Positions 1-10,984 of a stretch of DNA of 64,000 nucleotides are shown here, one piece after another. Within the stretch, counting starts at the first letter, position 1; each line of letters begins with the position of its first letter. Position numbers and translations under genes: made by a program. The notes beneath the pieces are model-generated. The model was given only the letters and a program-made list of their open reading frames with translations, made no database searches and was not told the origin of the DNA. The DNA is from Metaphire vulgaris (Eukaryota > Annelida > Clitellata > Crassiclitellata > Megascolecidae): NCBI GenBank assembly GCA_018105865.1, contig CM030861.1, forward strand, positions 13,707,637-13,771,636. Direction: 5' to 3'.

Positions 1-364
1 CAGTAACTGCGTGGCTGTGTTGTTAAGTGCGAAATATTCTATGTCAGAGCAGATGACAATGGCCGATGACGCTGGAAAAATCCAACCGAAACTTTAAGAT
101 CAATTACCAGAAACACCTGAACACATTCTTCAAAAAGTCATGCAAACAATGCGTTGATATCTGTTCTTGGATCAGAGCTCCGTTATTCTCTCTTGCGGAT
201 AGCCATTTCCGTACCGCGGAGAGCCATCCATGCACTGCGGCGGTGACTCCGGTGAGGTCTATAGGCCTCTAGGCAAGCAGTATCTTCAACCCCTATATTC
301 TGATCAAATTCAACAGACTTTAACAGAGGGGTCATCCACATTTACGCCTTAGTAGTACTATTGC

Positions 365-690
365 TATGGATATGCAAAAATTCAGAAGAGTGATGAAACG
401 AATTCAATCCACATTTTCTTGTGTATCCATCTAGGCTACATTGCGTCAAACCGTACTAGAGTAGGAAATATATTCTGCCACTCTTTTATTCTAATGCTAA
501 TAATGCTTAGGATTTGTGCAAATTCAACGGCAAATTTGAAACTAATTTCGTCCTCTTAGAGATCGATTTCAAGGACCATATTTCATAATTATCTTTCGTC
601 GCATTTCGAATGAACTAGAATCAAAGTGATACAGTAGGCTATAGGCCTATATTTCCTACTCTAGTATGGTTGACGCAATGCAGGCCTACA
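365..690. repeat. Dispersed repeat R, inverted pair
   Basis: Positions about 365-500 are the reverse complement of sequence at 49,540-49,620 and 49,845-49,925 (shared text includes the stretch around 'gtgatgaaacgaatt'). Positions about 597-690 match the same family in direct orientation ('gcatttcgaatgaactagaa' against 49,456 onwards). The copy is therefore folded back on itself. No coding potential was seen in it. The flanking stretch 1-364 has only short shadow ORFs. Confidence 0.7.
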
Positions 691-720
691 TAGATTTATT
701 CTACTGCCTATTTATTTATT

Positions 721-795
721 ACAGATTAATAGATTGACGGGTTAATAGATTGATAGGTTAATAGAGTGTTAGATTGGTAGATTAATAGGATTATA
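721..795 (+). repeat. Short minisatellite
   Basis: Imperfect tandem copies of an 'agattaatagattgayggg'-like word. The rest of 700-2,180 shows no recognisable gene. Confidence 0.6.
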
Positions 796-1509
796 GATCT
801 CTTTTAGTAATGATATAGAATATCAAAAAATGCAGTAGGCCATCTGGCGAAGGGAATTGGAATGAAACTATAGCGAATACATTTCACAGAATTATTCATC
901 CTTTTGCCAAATAAGACAGGGAGAGAAATAGATATTCAAAATTTTTTTAAAATTTTATTTTCTTAAATTTTGCATAGAACATACGTGTTAGAAATCCTAT
1001 GAGTTTGAGAAATCGCTTAACAGCCAGGATTAACACATTCTTTTGACACAAGAGTTCAGAGCAAAATGTTCACAACAGTTTCGTTGTGTTATTACGAAAT
1101 AAGATTAATTTGTTATAAAAGTTTGTTGAATAGAATACTATAAAGGCTATCATATTGTCAGATGTTTTCATTTACTTTATTTTGACTTAGCAGGTAGTCG
1201 GTTACTATATTAACAGAGTGGTTAATTGGCTAATTAGAATAATACTCTGATTCTAGGTTTAAAAATATATCTTCAATTTAATGTCAGGTCAAATCAAGCA
1301 GAGCTTCGTTATAACGTATTTAGCGGGATCTGTGAAATTTAATACGTAATATTCGAGGTACGCTATATCCAATGCCATCAAATTGTCACAGAGTGATGTC
1401 AGGGCGTGTTTGGGTTGTGTGGCTGTTGTATGTGTTTAGGCATGGAAGGGTGCGTGGACTTGTGCATTGTTCTAATTCTAGCGTATGAGTGTACGTTAGT
1501 GTAAGGAGA

Positions 1510-1511
<2 letters not shown>

Positions 1512-1596
<85 letters not shown>
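1512..1596 (+). repeat. (GA)n microsatellite
   Basis: About 40 GA units with almost no interruption, which produce a spurious Ser-Leu repeat reading frame on the minus strand. Confidence 0.97.
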
Positions 1597-1597
<1 letters not shown>

Positions 1598-2280
1598 AGA
1601 GAGAGTGTACAGCAGCCTCAGTCGGGTGGAGGTCACGTGACAGGTGAATCGGGACGGACTCGAGGTGTAGGAGAGAGAGAAAGAAATAACTTTTCGAACA
1701 GTGGATGTAGATATTATGCTTTGAAAAGTTTGCTTAAGATATTTGATAATGAATAATAATCGAAAAGCGTGTAATGAATAGCCGTCGATAACAGGATGAC
1801 AGGATGACACCAGCCTGACCTTCTTAACGGCCACCAATAAGGAAAAATGGGATTTTAGATAAAGAGATTTTCATAATTTAAGTATCGGTTTATACTTTTT
1901 CATTTGGTTTTTAAAGTACTGATATACCTTATTACTTTTAACATTCATTGATGAAGATATAAATATTTTGACAAAATCGATATTTTAGATGGTATAATAG
2001 CGGGACATGCACATTTGCCCAAAATGAAATTTTTGGCTTTATGTTACCCGGAATTTAATATATTGAAACTTGGATATATCAAATCATTTATCATGGTCCT
2101 TTGAGATTCGATATAATTTTCCGGGTTTATAAGAATTTGTATTAATTTTACAATGATATTGCAAGCTACTCCCCAAAAATGTCTAAAGCAGGAGGTGGCC
2201 AACTCATGGCCCATGGGCTGCTAATTGGCAGCCCACAAGGCGGCTCTAAATATATTGCAGTGATTGTCACTGCTGTTGAA

Positions 2281-2455
2281 CAGTGTTTAATCTAGACTCC
2301 TGGACTCCGGGGGGAGGAAAACTGACAAAGCCGGGGGGAATTCTGCTAGGGGGCTGCTGTTAGTCCATGTAGTATGCCAAAATTTCCGGGATGGAATTTG
2401 AAATTTCCGGGGGGGAATGGTAATTCCCCCCGGAAACAGCCTAGATTAAACACTT
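2281..2455. mobile_element. hAT-type MITE, TIR CAGTGTTTAATCTAG
   Basis: The 175-bp element starts CAGTGTTTAATCTAG and ends CTAGATTAAACACTT, an inverted repeat. It is flanked by an exact 8-bp duplication, ctgttgaa, at 2273-2280 and 2456-2463. An 8-bp TSD with CA-starting TIRs is characteristic of the hAT superfamily. The interior is G/C-homopolymer rich and non-coding. The TIR resembles that of the elements at 5.0, 14.9 and 32.2 kb. Another hAT-like left end ('gtggccaactcatggccc') lies just upstream at about 2190. Confidence 0.92.
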
Positions 2456-2680
2456 CTGTTGAATACAATGACAGATGTGAATGATACTGTAATAGACTTA
2501 TTACGATACTATCTTGAATTATAACAGTAGTGTTTTGACATTTTATATTTATAAGCAAAGGCAACAGAAACATGCAGCCCTTCACATGTAAAATCATTGA
2601 TGAAGATATATATCAACATTTATAATGGCCCCTTGAAACAAAGGGTTCGTCACTCCTGGTCTAAAGGATGTAACAATAAG

Positions 2681-2893
2681 CAGGGCCGGATTGAGGTCCG
2701 AGTGGGCCTGGGGCTGAGAAGCAAAAAAGGTCGTCGTTTCCATAATTTGAAAATTGCCCCTTGTAAAATTTCCCGCCGCCTTCACTGAAAATCTGACAAG
2801 CAAAAAAGGTCGTCACTGGAAAAACGGTGGGCCTATATTTTATGGTGGGCCTGGGGCTTCAGCCCCCTCAGCCCCCGCCTTAATATGGCCCTG
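2681..2893. mobile_element. hAT-type MITE, TIR CAGGGCCGGA
   Basis: The 213-bp element begins CAGGGCCGGATTGAGG and ends TTAATATGGCCCTG. An exact 8-bp TSD, acaataag, occurs at 2673-2680 and 2894-2901. It contains two copies of the internal TGAC(A/G)AGCAAAAAA / GGTCGTC motif (2714-2736 and 2793-2816), and is non-coding. Confidence 0.93.
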
Positions 2894-3081
2894 ACAATAA
2901 GCTGTTAGATGTACAGGTGATCCACAACTGCAACCTTGTCTTATATTGTTTTAAGGTTGATCATCTGTACCGCGGAAATTCATTGTCTTTGAACGGCTGT
3001 TATTCGGTCAATGAATCATTTCCAGAAGTTGTTGAAGACTTCTAAACTGTGGTGCATCTAGAAAAATACTCCTGTGCTGTT

Positions 3082-3083
<2 letters not shown>

Positions 3084-3135
<52 letters not shown>
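3084..3135 (+). repeat. (GT)n microsatellite
   Basis: Near-perfect GT dinucleotide tract. The surrounding 2,900-3,800 shows no recognisable gene. Confidence 0.97.
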
Positions 3136-3138
<3 letters not shown>

Positions 3139-3804
3139 CAGATGCTTGCTGTCTGTCTCACAACACAGTTAGTTACCACTTCACCAATGTTTCGTAGTAT
3201 ACATGTACAGTAAATGGAAGCTAAATGCGACATGGTCTACATACATGTTAGAAGTTTCAAAATTCTAATGATAGAAGAAAAACTGGCTTTTGCAATGCAC
3301 TTTGAACTTGAAATGTAGAGGCCGTTTCAGCCCTGGATCATATTTCTACTCTAACAATAGGGCTAGATGTAATAATAATAATAATTAGTTATAATAACGT
3401 TCAGTAGCAAATTATGCATGCCCCATGTGGGAACTACTATTGAGTGCATAATGAGTGCATTACAAAGTGTGAACCGGACTTTTTGGTCTTGACCGTGTAT
3501 GAGTACAATTATAGCTTCCAATTAAGGACTGTATTGATAAACAGAATTGTAATGAACAGAATTGTAATGGTTAAGCAGAATTATTTTCATTTTGTTGCAT
3601 TTATTAAGGGAAAAATAAAATTGTGATTTAAGGAGCATTCTTGCAAAACCAGACAAATCCATTTTGTGTCATTTGAGAGATGTCAAATACCTGCATGTAG
3701 CCCTATATCAATTGCATCAGGCTACACCATGATCGATCGCTATAGATCGAATTTTAACAAAACCCTGGTCTGTAAAATCGTCAGAGAAGGCATGTCATAT
3801 TGGT

Positions 3805-3890
3805 ATTTTCATTTGGGTCTCGCGGGCCACATGGGGAGTCGTCGCGGGCCTGATGTGGCTCGCGGGCCGTATGTTGTGCACCACTGCACT
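3805..3890. mobile_element. hAT-like transposon end fragment
   Basis: Repeats of 'cgcgggcc', and an end reading 'gtgcaccactg', recall the termini of Charlie-like hAT elements. I found no matching left end or TSD, so this is a weak call. Confidence 0.35.
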
Positions 3891-3896
3891 ACACTC

Positions 3897-4077
3897 AAAT
3901 AGAAGGAAATAAAGGAAGACCCAGGAAAAAGTCAATGGACAACATCAGAGAAGATATGAACATGAAAGTAATTTGTAGAAGGAAGACGATTAACAGAAGA
4001 TATAAACTTCTTGGAAACATTTTGTGTCTAGCTATAGCCGCTAAAGAGTTGGCAGAGAGCAAAAATGATTACTTTTA
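3897..4077 (+). mobile_element. LINE 3' ORF fragment
   Basis: The plus-strand reading contains GRPRKKSMDNIREDMN followed by a basic stretch. This is the arrangement found near the C-terminus of many invertebrate non-LTR retrotransposon polyproteins (Gly-Arg-rich, then W/MD-I-x-E-D). It is a short 5'-truncated remnant with no reverse-transcriptase core. Confidence 0.6.
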
Positions 4078-4213
4078 AAGTCGTTTTACTTATTTCATAA
4101 CCTCACAATTTTTCTGCACCCGGTTTCGGTCGCCCATGCTTGACCCCGTCTGAGAATCTCATACAGGAATTCGGGCAACTACATTACCTCATTTACTAAC
4201 GTTGGCACAAAGA

Positions 4214-4246
<33 letters not shown>

Positions 4247-4505
4247 TGTGTGACAGACAGATGCGCGCTTTTAACCCCTTAACAGGGAATTAAATTTTAA
4301 AATCGTCACCATTCTGGGTTGGGATGTGAGCTCGGAAATTTCCGGAAAAATAGAGGTACTTTTCCGGAATAATTCTGGAAGAAGTTGATTATTATTATTT
4401 ATTAATATTATTAATAATAATGTTTATTATTATTGATTACTATTTATTAATATTACTACTATCTATTATTATTATTATTTATTATCCTTATTACTATTTA
4501 TTACT
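4214..4505 (+). repeat. (GT)n then ATT-rich simple repeats
   Basis: A GT tract runs at about 4214-4252. Degenerate ATT/AAT trinucleotide sequence follows at about 4387-4505. No gene was seen between. Confidence 0.9.
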
Positions 4506-4721
4506 ATTCATTTGTTGGGCATTTGTTAACAACTGTCAGGATTGTAGCGCTATATAATATTTTTATGGACATACGCGCGTCACTTCCGGAAATTTCCGGA
4601 ATAATTCCCAAAATTCTACATTTCCGGAAAAGTTACAACCCTAGTAAGGGTTAGAGTTAAGAGATGGAGAAGAGTCAGAAGACCACAAGTCTAACTGCAT
4701 CGGGGTACAAGGTACAAGGTA

Positions 4722-4905
4722 CAGTGGCGGCTCCACCGGGGGGGCCAGGGGGCTCGTGCCCCTATTGAGTGCCTGGCCCCCAGTGCCCCCCCAGTTGGGA
4801 CCCTATACTTAATGCACCATACATTAAACAACAAATGGTTGGCCCCCATGATTAGAAGTTGCCACCCCAACGCCCCTCACTTGCCAAATCCTGGAGCCGC
4901 CACTG
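4722..4905. mobile_element. hAT-type MITE, TIR CAGTGGCGGCTCC
   Basis: The 184-bp element runs from CAGTGGCGGCTCC to GGAGCCGCCACTG. An exact 8-bp TSD, acaaggta, is at 4714-4721 and 4906-4913. Further copies lie at 32,973-33,090 (inverted), 34,320-34,477 (right end lost) and 49,258-49,433. Its interior word 'ttgggaccctatacttaatg' is shared by the copies. Confidence 0.95.
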
Positions 4906-5018
4906 ACAAGGTACAAGATGGAGAAAGCGAAAACGAACGAGTGAACGTTGAAATCGTAAGGTCAGATTAGGTACAAATTATGATTGTTTCTGCCCCAAGC
5001 GCCCCTAGTCGATTCAGC

Positions 5019-5209
5019 CAGTGTTTATTCTGGGCCTTATCTGGTGGGGAATTCCCCCCTCCCCACCCCAATTTTTAAAATTCCCTCCTCCAAAATTTTT
5101 TATATATTGGCTGCGGGATGGAAATTCCCCACAAAGTATGGAGACTCAGACCTTGTCCCCAAAACATTTCAAAATCCCCCAATGTCAAGGTGGCTAGAAT
5201 AAACAATGT
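5019..5209. mobile_element. hAT-type MITE, TIR CAGTGTTTATTCT
   Basis: Starts CAGTGTTTATTCTGGGCC and ends CTAGAATAAACAATG(T). The flanking duplication gattcagc/gactcagc agrees at 7 of 8 positions, so the insertion is somewhat decayed. Related to copies at 14,863 and 32,196. Confidence 0.8.
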
Positions 5210-6445
5210 GACTCAGCTATGAATGAGTACGTCGGGTATTAACTCGGTGGAAGGAAAGGCGGCGAGGGAAAGGCTGGCAATCGTGACCTATAACTGACAA
5301 TGAGATAACAATTCTGCTTTGGCGCGACCATCGACAGTTGCCAAGTGCATCGTTAAAATGGCGCTATAGAAGTTCCTATTTTACGTCACCGTTACGTTAC
5401 ACCTACCGACTAGATTATCATCGGAAGAGAAGACATTTGGGAGGAAGTGGTTCGTTTCCCAACTGCCACAAGAAAACAATGACATCGCATTTTTGCATTG
5501 AATTTTCATCAGTAAGAAACAAATTAGAGACTTTAGTTACAGCGACTACGACGACAACGGTACTGATTAATGAAATGATGATGATGATAATGATGATGTT
5601 GTTGTTGTATGTGAGGAAGGAGTTCTTAACTTCTTACCCTTGGTCGAAGACCTCACTGGGATCTGTTAGTCGTAGTTTGAGTATTTCGTATTTGTGTTTC
5701 ATTGTAGTGATGACGTTTATGGAAGAACGAATTCCCTTCGGTGATATTCATCTGAAAGAATAGGAAATTTCTATGACATCATAACCGCATATTCCTACGT
5801 TACACTTCAACGCATCCTCGATATCTCTGTTCGGTTTCGGGCAAAGTGTAAGTGTCGATGATCGACGTTTGTTGCCAGCTCTTTAGAATTTGCATTAATT
5901 GTAAGACAGTGCAAACAATTTCGTTCAATGTAGGCTAGGCTATATCCGCAGCCGAACTTACGTTATAACGGACTCGATTATAACGAATACTCGGTTACCT
6001 ATAAAGTACTGCAATGTACGGTCCCATTTGATATGCGCTACCGTATTGAATGGTATTTGATATTACGTACCTCGGATATAACGTACTCAATTTTTCAGGC
6101 CCGCTAAGTACGTTCGGTTCTTTCCCAGTTATCCGGACCCCAGAAGAGGGATGGTATAGTCGGAGAATGTGGTGTTGAGAATCACCGGCTGAAATGCAGA
6201 GAAGGCAATTAGAATTCAGAATGTTCGAGAATATGATAAAGGTATTTCGAATGACAGCAGAGAGTTTCAGCGGCTACCCGTGAGATTCGAGTGGACCTCC
6301 AACGAGACGCATTTAGTGAACCAAAGTAAGTAAAATCTCGTTGATTTATATAGCGCTTTCGGAGGCAGCACAACAGTAGCTGCTTATTCGTAGGCGCTCA
6401 GCCTTTCTTAAAATAGCTATGGGAAAGGGTTAGGGTTAGCCAGGC
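5210..6445. other. Gene-free interval with one unsupported ORF
   Basis: A 141-codon open frame exists at 5338-5763 on the plus strand. It is methionine-rich only because of an ATG-containing microsatellite, has no recognisable domain, and has no splice context that I trust. Nothing else convincing is seen. A hAT-like left end ('cagcggttcccaaactgtgg') closes the interval at about 6446. Confidence 0.5.
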
Positions 6446-6984
6446 CAGCGGTTCCCAAACTGTGGTCCGCGGACCGGAGGGGGTCAACTGTCTGAGATGG
6501 TGGAAGGTCATCATGTAACTGCATCTGCGATATTTCCCTTTGCTCATGCAGTTTACTATCGTTTTTCATTTAAGAATGTACAGCAGAAGAACTGCTGGTA
6601 CTGTCGTCTTCATTCGCCAGATGTCCAAAGTAATTTTGCCCATTCGCTAGGTAAAAGCTAGATGAAAACGCCTACAGTTTTGCATGTAACTGCTAAATGA
6701 GGACGTCTATCCGGCCTTTCCATCCAACGAGTTAATACCCAATGTGCTCATTCACAGCCGAGTCGACTGGGGGGGGGGGTGTGTTTGGTGCATTAGAGGA
6801 TAAAATTTTCTGCGACGACCGGAACTTGAAACACGGACGTCGGGCTTTGTAGACATTTGCGTTTCATCGTGCACTGGGAACTCGTCCATTCGCTAAGTGG
6901 CGAAATAATTACGCTTCCATACGCCAGATGGTCAATTGAATCCATTCCCAAATGGTCATAATTGGACCTTCATTCGCCAGAGGA

Positions 6985-7115
6985 GAAGATGGCACAGTGG
7001 TAAAACTTTAGGACTGGCAAGCTGACATGCACGGGATCGAATTCCGATGGAGTCCCTGAAGTCGATTCGCCAAATCAGGGAGTCTTTTTAAACGTGGAGA
7101 GATCGGTTGGCAGTT
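6985..7115 (+). mobile_element. tRNA-derived SINE-like segment
   Basis: The sequence at 6988-7050 resembles a degenerate tRNA. There is a D-arm/A-box-like stretch (GGCACAGTGGTAAAAC), an anticodon-arm-like GGACTGGCAAGCTGAC, and a B-box-like GGGATCGAATTCC. Acceptor pairing is not convincing, so it reads as a SINE head rather than a functional tRNA. The 5' neighbourhood carries repeated ATTCGC(C/T)AG words. Confidence 0.5.
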
Positions 7116-7235
7116 GGCACAAAACCTGTAATGGGCCATACCTTGCAAGCAGCATCCATTCGCTAGGTGCGCTAGTATCGATTTAAGATCGGCCGACATT
7201 TTGTTTTTCGGTCATCTGGTTTATCAATAATTGTC

Positions 7236-7318
7236 ATGGCGAATTGTTCGGCAGTTCATTGTAATAATAGTTTTAAACTTTCTCGAAATATTTTTTTTCA
7301 GTTTCCGAAAGACGAAAG
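7236..7318 (+). CDS. Orphan THAP-domain first exon
   Basis: The reading from the ATG gives MANCSAVHCNN and then FFQFPKDER. This is the N-terminal half of a THAP zinc-finger: the first two Cys of the C2CH set, then the conserved F-x-F-P motif. It ends at a GT donor (7319, cgaaag|gtagtg). THAP domains bind DNA and occur in host regulators and in P-element-type transposases. The expected second half (Trp, Cys-x2-His, AVPTIF-like tail) was not found downstream before other repeats begin. This is either the first exon of a gene whose remaining exons are diverged or outside view, or a stranded relic. The call of the domain is fairly secure; functionality is not. Confidence 0.6.
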
Positions 7319-8007
7319 GTAGTGCGACAGAAGGAATACATCGATCTTTTTTATTTTTAATAAACATACGTATTGCGTCTTGACTTGCGTAAGTAAGTCA
7401 TTTTCTAGCGCGATAATTTAAGCCGGCGGCCTAAAAGTCACCCCCGAATGCACATGTCAGCGAGAATGTGAACTTTATAAAACCATCTCGCTGACCTTAT
7501 GTGCCTCAGGGGTTTTAAAAACGACGAAAGAAGCCAGGAAATGTTTTATGAATGAAAACCTTTTTTGAATAGTTTGCAAATACAGACGGTCAGTAAATGG
7601 TGAGAAACCATATGATTGCTAAATGTGTGTGGCAAGACATACAGTAAAAAAGGTCATATCATAGTTCATTAAAGAATTCATACTTGAGCAAGGCCATACG
7701 TTTGTAATACATGCACAAAAGAATTCCTCAAATACTGTATGTCACCTAAGTAGAGAGTCGAAAAATTATCAAACTGTTGCATCTGTGAATATGTTATAGT
7801 TGTTATTCTTTTGTGGTGATCTTTTGTCAGCCGATTTTATTTCATTGTATACTTGCATTTAGTCTAAACAGAGGAATTTAACTTGTCTTTAAATTAATGC
7901 AAGATGGTGATTTCTTCTAGGTTAAGTAGTTATTATATGTCAGGTAAACTCTGTTTTAATAGTTTATGTGACTGCAAATGTGTAGGATTACAATTAGTTT
8001 TTCCAGT

Positions 8008-8015
8008 CATCATCG

Positions 8016-8065
<50 letters not shown>

Positions 8066-8450
8066 TATTGCAATTTCAGTTTGCCCCTCCATTCATCTCT
8101 CTTGTATGGCTTTGTAAGCTGCATATATGTCCAAGTTGCACCATTCTTTAATGTTGTGTATCCAATCATTTCATGGTCTTTGGACCATCTTCCCCTGGCC
8201 TTCCATTACCCCAAGCATGGTTCTTTTTATCAGCCTTTGGTCATTCATTCTGCAGATATGGCCAAATAGTTGTTGTTTCCTTTGAATAACTGTTTGGATG
8301 TTTTTCTCTATGCTCATTCTTTGTTTTGCTTTGTTGTTGTTGATCTTGTCAAACCATTTGATTCCTGGGGTGTTTCTGTAGCACTTAATTTTATATGCGT
8401 GAAGTGTATGGCTATTCTTGTTTAAAGTCCAAGTCGCACATGCATATAAT
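8008..8450 (-). mobile_element. LINE 3' end with (GAT)n tail, part 1
   Basis: On the minus strand the translation gives GHICRMNDQRL, followed by a Gly-rich GVMEGQGKM stretch and IHNIKEW-like text, matching the C-terminal part of RTE/CR1-like invertebrate retrotransposon polyproteins. The 3' end (low coordinate) terminates in a (GAT)n tail, seen as (ATC)n at about 8008-8064, the usual microsatellite tail of such LINEs. The ORF is split by the MITE at 8451-8959 and resumes at 8960. It is degenerate, with stops and frameshifts. Confidence 0.75.
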
Positions 8451-8959
8451 CAGGTTTTTTTCCAGAAATTTGAATTTTGGGGGTGTCCACAAATTGTGGG
8501 GGTGTCAATATCCATTGTTGAGTCCAATATGGCTAGTTTTTCATATAATAATAATAATAATGATGATGATGATGATGATGATGATGACGACGACGATGAC
8601 GACAACAACAACAACAATAATAATAATAATAATAATAATAATGATAATAATAATGTGATTTGAAGTGGTTTAGGAGGCTAAGTAAGCCTGTGCAAAAACT
8701 ACTGTAGTAACTCACCACATTCAATAGCATAGTTTTCCAAGATAGCCTTTGAATCCATGTACTGTTTCAACTGTCACTCCCACCTCGTCCAAACTGTTCC
8801 ATTTGTCCACAACCCTTGCACAGCAGCGTCAAACTACTTTTAACATATGTCTGTTTCAGTGCTATCCAACACCACCCCTGGTAGGAGTGTATGAGTAGGG
8901 GGTGTCTGTCAAAAACCGGGGGTGTACCCCTCCCCCACTGGGGTGTAGATAAATTCCTG
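8451..8959. mobile_element. hAT-type MITE inserted in LINE
   Basis: Begins CAGGTTTTTTTCCAG and ends AGATAAATTCCTG. An exact 8-bp TSD, catataat, is at 8443-8450 and 8960-8967. Excising it rejoins the minus-strand LINE reading. It contains a long trinucleotide microsatellite at 8546-8654 and 'gggggtgt' words near both ends. Confidence 0.85.
8546..8654 (+). repeat. Mosaic trinucleotide microsatellite
   Basis: Runs through blocks of AAT, GAT, GAC, AAC and AAT again, so the array drifts by point mutations at fixed positions of the unit. It gives spurious poly-Asn/Asp and poly-Ile/Met reading frames. Confidence 0.95.
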
Positions 8960-9095
8960 CATATAATACAATGCTTAATATACCATGTTTGGAATAATTT
9001 TAATTTAGTCTTGTTGGCTATCTTCATATTTTCCAGAAAATCTTCATTTTGTTGAAAGCTCCGTGGGCTTTTCAAATCCTATTCTTGATTTCTTA
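8960..9095 (-). mobile_element. LINE 3' ORF fragment, part 2
   Basis: The minus-strand reading here (KTKLKLFQTWY...) continues the LINE ORF of 8065-8450 once the MITE at 8451-8959 is removed. It is the region just upstream of the chromo/basic C-terminus. Truncated at its 5' side. Confidence 0.6.
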
Positions 9096-9239
9096 GTTGC
9101 AGTCATTGTCCCCAGTCAGGAGGCTTCTCAAATAGTTGAATTTTTCTAGAATCTTGAACCTAGCAATGCTGCTTTGTTCTTGGAGTCTAAATCACGAATC
9201 AGGTCATTTAGTTCCTGCTGTGTTATTTTGTGTGAGGTT

Positions 9240-10030
9240 GATGATATGCCACAGTGGAAATCTTTATCATTGCATGCTGACGGACTAAGAGAACCGGTCG
9301 ACTTCCCCCATCTTGATCAGATGAATCAAGATGATATTCTGCTGGAGGTTCGGGAATAGAGAGACCCTCACCAAGTGGAACAGGTCTCAATGCTGATGGA
9401 ATGTTGGGGTATACACTAATCTCGATTTCGTTTGTTTCTTTAACCCACCGGAAAGAGGAGGAACCAAGTAGAAGTAACAGTCATCTGTGTGGTTACTTGG
9501 CTCTCTCCACACCATGGGGACTGCAAAAGGCATTGATGGTCTTTTCACTCTTTTGCCATTCAGCCACTATGACAACTGCGCTGCACATGTACACTGTAGT
9601 ACAGCATATATGAGGGGTCCAAGACTTGTCTTGCTCCCCAATCTTGCATCCAAAGTAAAGATGGTATGCCTTCTTCACTTGAGAAGTGATACGTTTCTTC
9701 TGTTTGGCAAAGCAGCCTGGCAGTATTACTGCATTGCCAGGGGTGTCTTTAACCAGTGCGGGGCACCTGGCGGCCTGTGGGGCCCTAGACGTGAAGATCA
9801 ATGTTGACAAGCAAGCAAAAAAGGTAATCTCCAACGTTTTTGAATGTTGACAAGCAAAAAATAAGAAAAGGTAATCCTACGTATAAAAAGTAGTTTGCAC
9901 GCGGCGCGGGATCCCTAAGATGCGCATGGCCCCGGGCAGTGTGCCTGAATTTTACATGTAAAGACGCCCCTGTGCATTGCATCAGAAAACGATGCAATAA
10001 ACTTTGGATGATGTGACTATGGTAGCAGTA
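9240..10030 (-). pseudogene. Invertebrate mobile-element protein pseudogene
   Basis: On the minus strand, in shifting frames, one reads a C-terminal YPNIPSALRPVPLGEG block (about 9310-9400), a central MPFAVPMVWREPSNHTDDCY block (about 9460-9530), and an N-terminal KKAYHLYFGCKIGEQDKSW block (about 9620-9690). This order and these signatures belong to a protein family seen in very many copies in invertebrate genomes and generally regarded as mobile-element derived; its biochemical role is not established. Here it is broken by frameshifts and by the hAT MITE at 9738-9972. It is clearly non-functional. Confidence 0.75.
9738..9972. mobile_element. hAT-type MITE, TIR CAGGGGTGTCTTTA
   Basis: The 235-bp element runs from CAGGGGTGTCTTTA to TAAAGACGCCCCTG. 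An exact 8-bp TSD, tgcattgc, is at 9730-9737 and 9973-9980. It contains two copies of the TGACAAGC-A-rich / GGTAATC variant of the shared internal motif (about 9804-9830 and 9847-9876). It sits inside the pseudogene 9240-10030. Confidence 0.92.
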
Positions 10031-10567
10031 TGCAATGTGATGCAATATTTCATAATGTTATGCTTGTTTGGGATTTTTGTGATAGCCCTATTAGGTAAAT
10101 TTACATGGTGAAACATCGAACACGAGCTATATGAATGAATTATCTTCAAAACTAGACCTAACAAAAATTTTTCATGGTCATAGACATGTAGCCTACGTGT
10201 TCAGGACAATAAAAAATACAACAGATTATGCCATTTTAAAGTCAGTTGCATTTTCACTGTTGGCCAGTGTAATGATTACACATGACGTGTATTCATTAGC
10301 GTTAGTATTCATTACTCAAGGCTGCAAAAATATTCTTTTCTTCCACAGGATTGACTGCAAAATCTCAAGTATACGCGAATTCACCGTCATCAGGGTAAGT
10401 ATTGATAAAGTCAGTGACTTTACAGGGTTTTGATAAAAGATGACTCTTTAGTAATATGTATAGTACTGTTCGAAAAATGGTTGACAATAATTTGACTTTT
10501 CTGATTAATGTTAAATTCTACTATATGATTCTAAATTCTGAAATAAATGAGAAATAACTTTGACAAG

Positions 10568-10596
<29 letters not shown>

Positions 10597-10599
<3 letters not shown>

Positions 10600-10941
10600 T
10601 GGTTCTTAACCTGGGGTACTCGTACCCCTTGGGGGTACTTGAAGGCCGTTGTGGGGGTACGCAGAATTATCCAGAAATAAAGTCTGTTTTAAAAGTTTAC
10701 TACAGATTACTCTGTACACTGTACAAATGCGGTAGAAATTTTGTACTAAATTAGAAATTCTAAAAAAATCCCACTTTCTGTCATGTGCACAATCACAGAT
10801 TGTTGTTGCAGTTCATAATTTTTTTAGAAATATTGCAGAACACAAACTTTTGTCCTGGGATAAGGTATGTTGATAGGGGGTACTTAGTTCTCTTATACTT
10901 GTTTCAGGGGTACGTGATCATAAAAAGGTTAAGAACCACTG
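10597..10941. mobile_element. hAT-type MITE, TIR CAGTGGTTCTTAACCT
   Basis: Starts CAGTGGTTCTTAACCTGGGG and ends AAGGTTAAGAACCACTG. It is inserted in a (TA)n tract (10,566-10,596 on the left), so the 8-bp TSD atatatat is present but uninformative. The interval 10,031-10,565 holds only short ORFs with no recognisable domain. Confidence 0.85.
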
Positions 10942-10984
10942 ATATATATAATCTGCCATTGCCGTTTGCCGTCTCTCTTCAGCT

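Noticed and set aside
5338..5763. 141-codon plus-strand ORF as a gene
   Set aside because: No domain, Met-rich from simple sequence, no splice or conservation evidence.
8395..8730. Open frames encoding poly-Asn/Asp, poly-Met/Thr and poly-His/Tyr
   Set aside because: They are translations of the trinucleotide microsatellite at 8546-8654 and occur in several frames on both strands.
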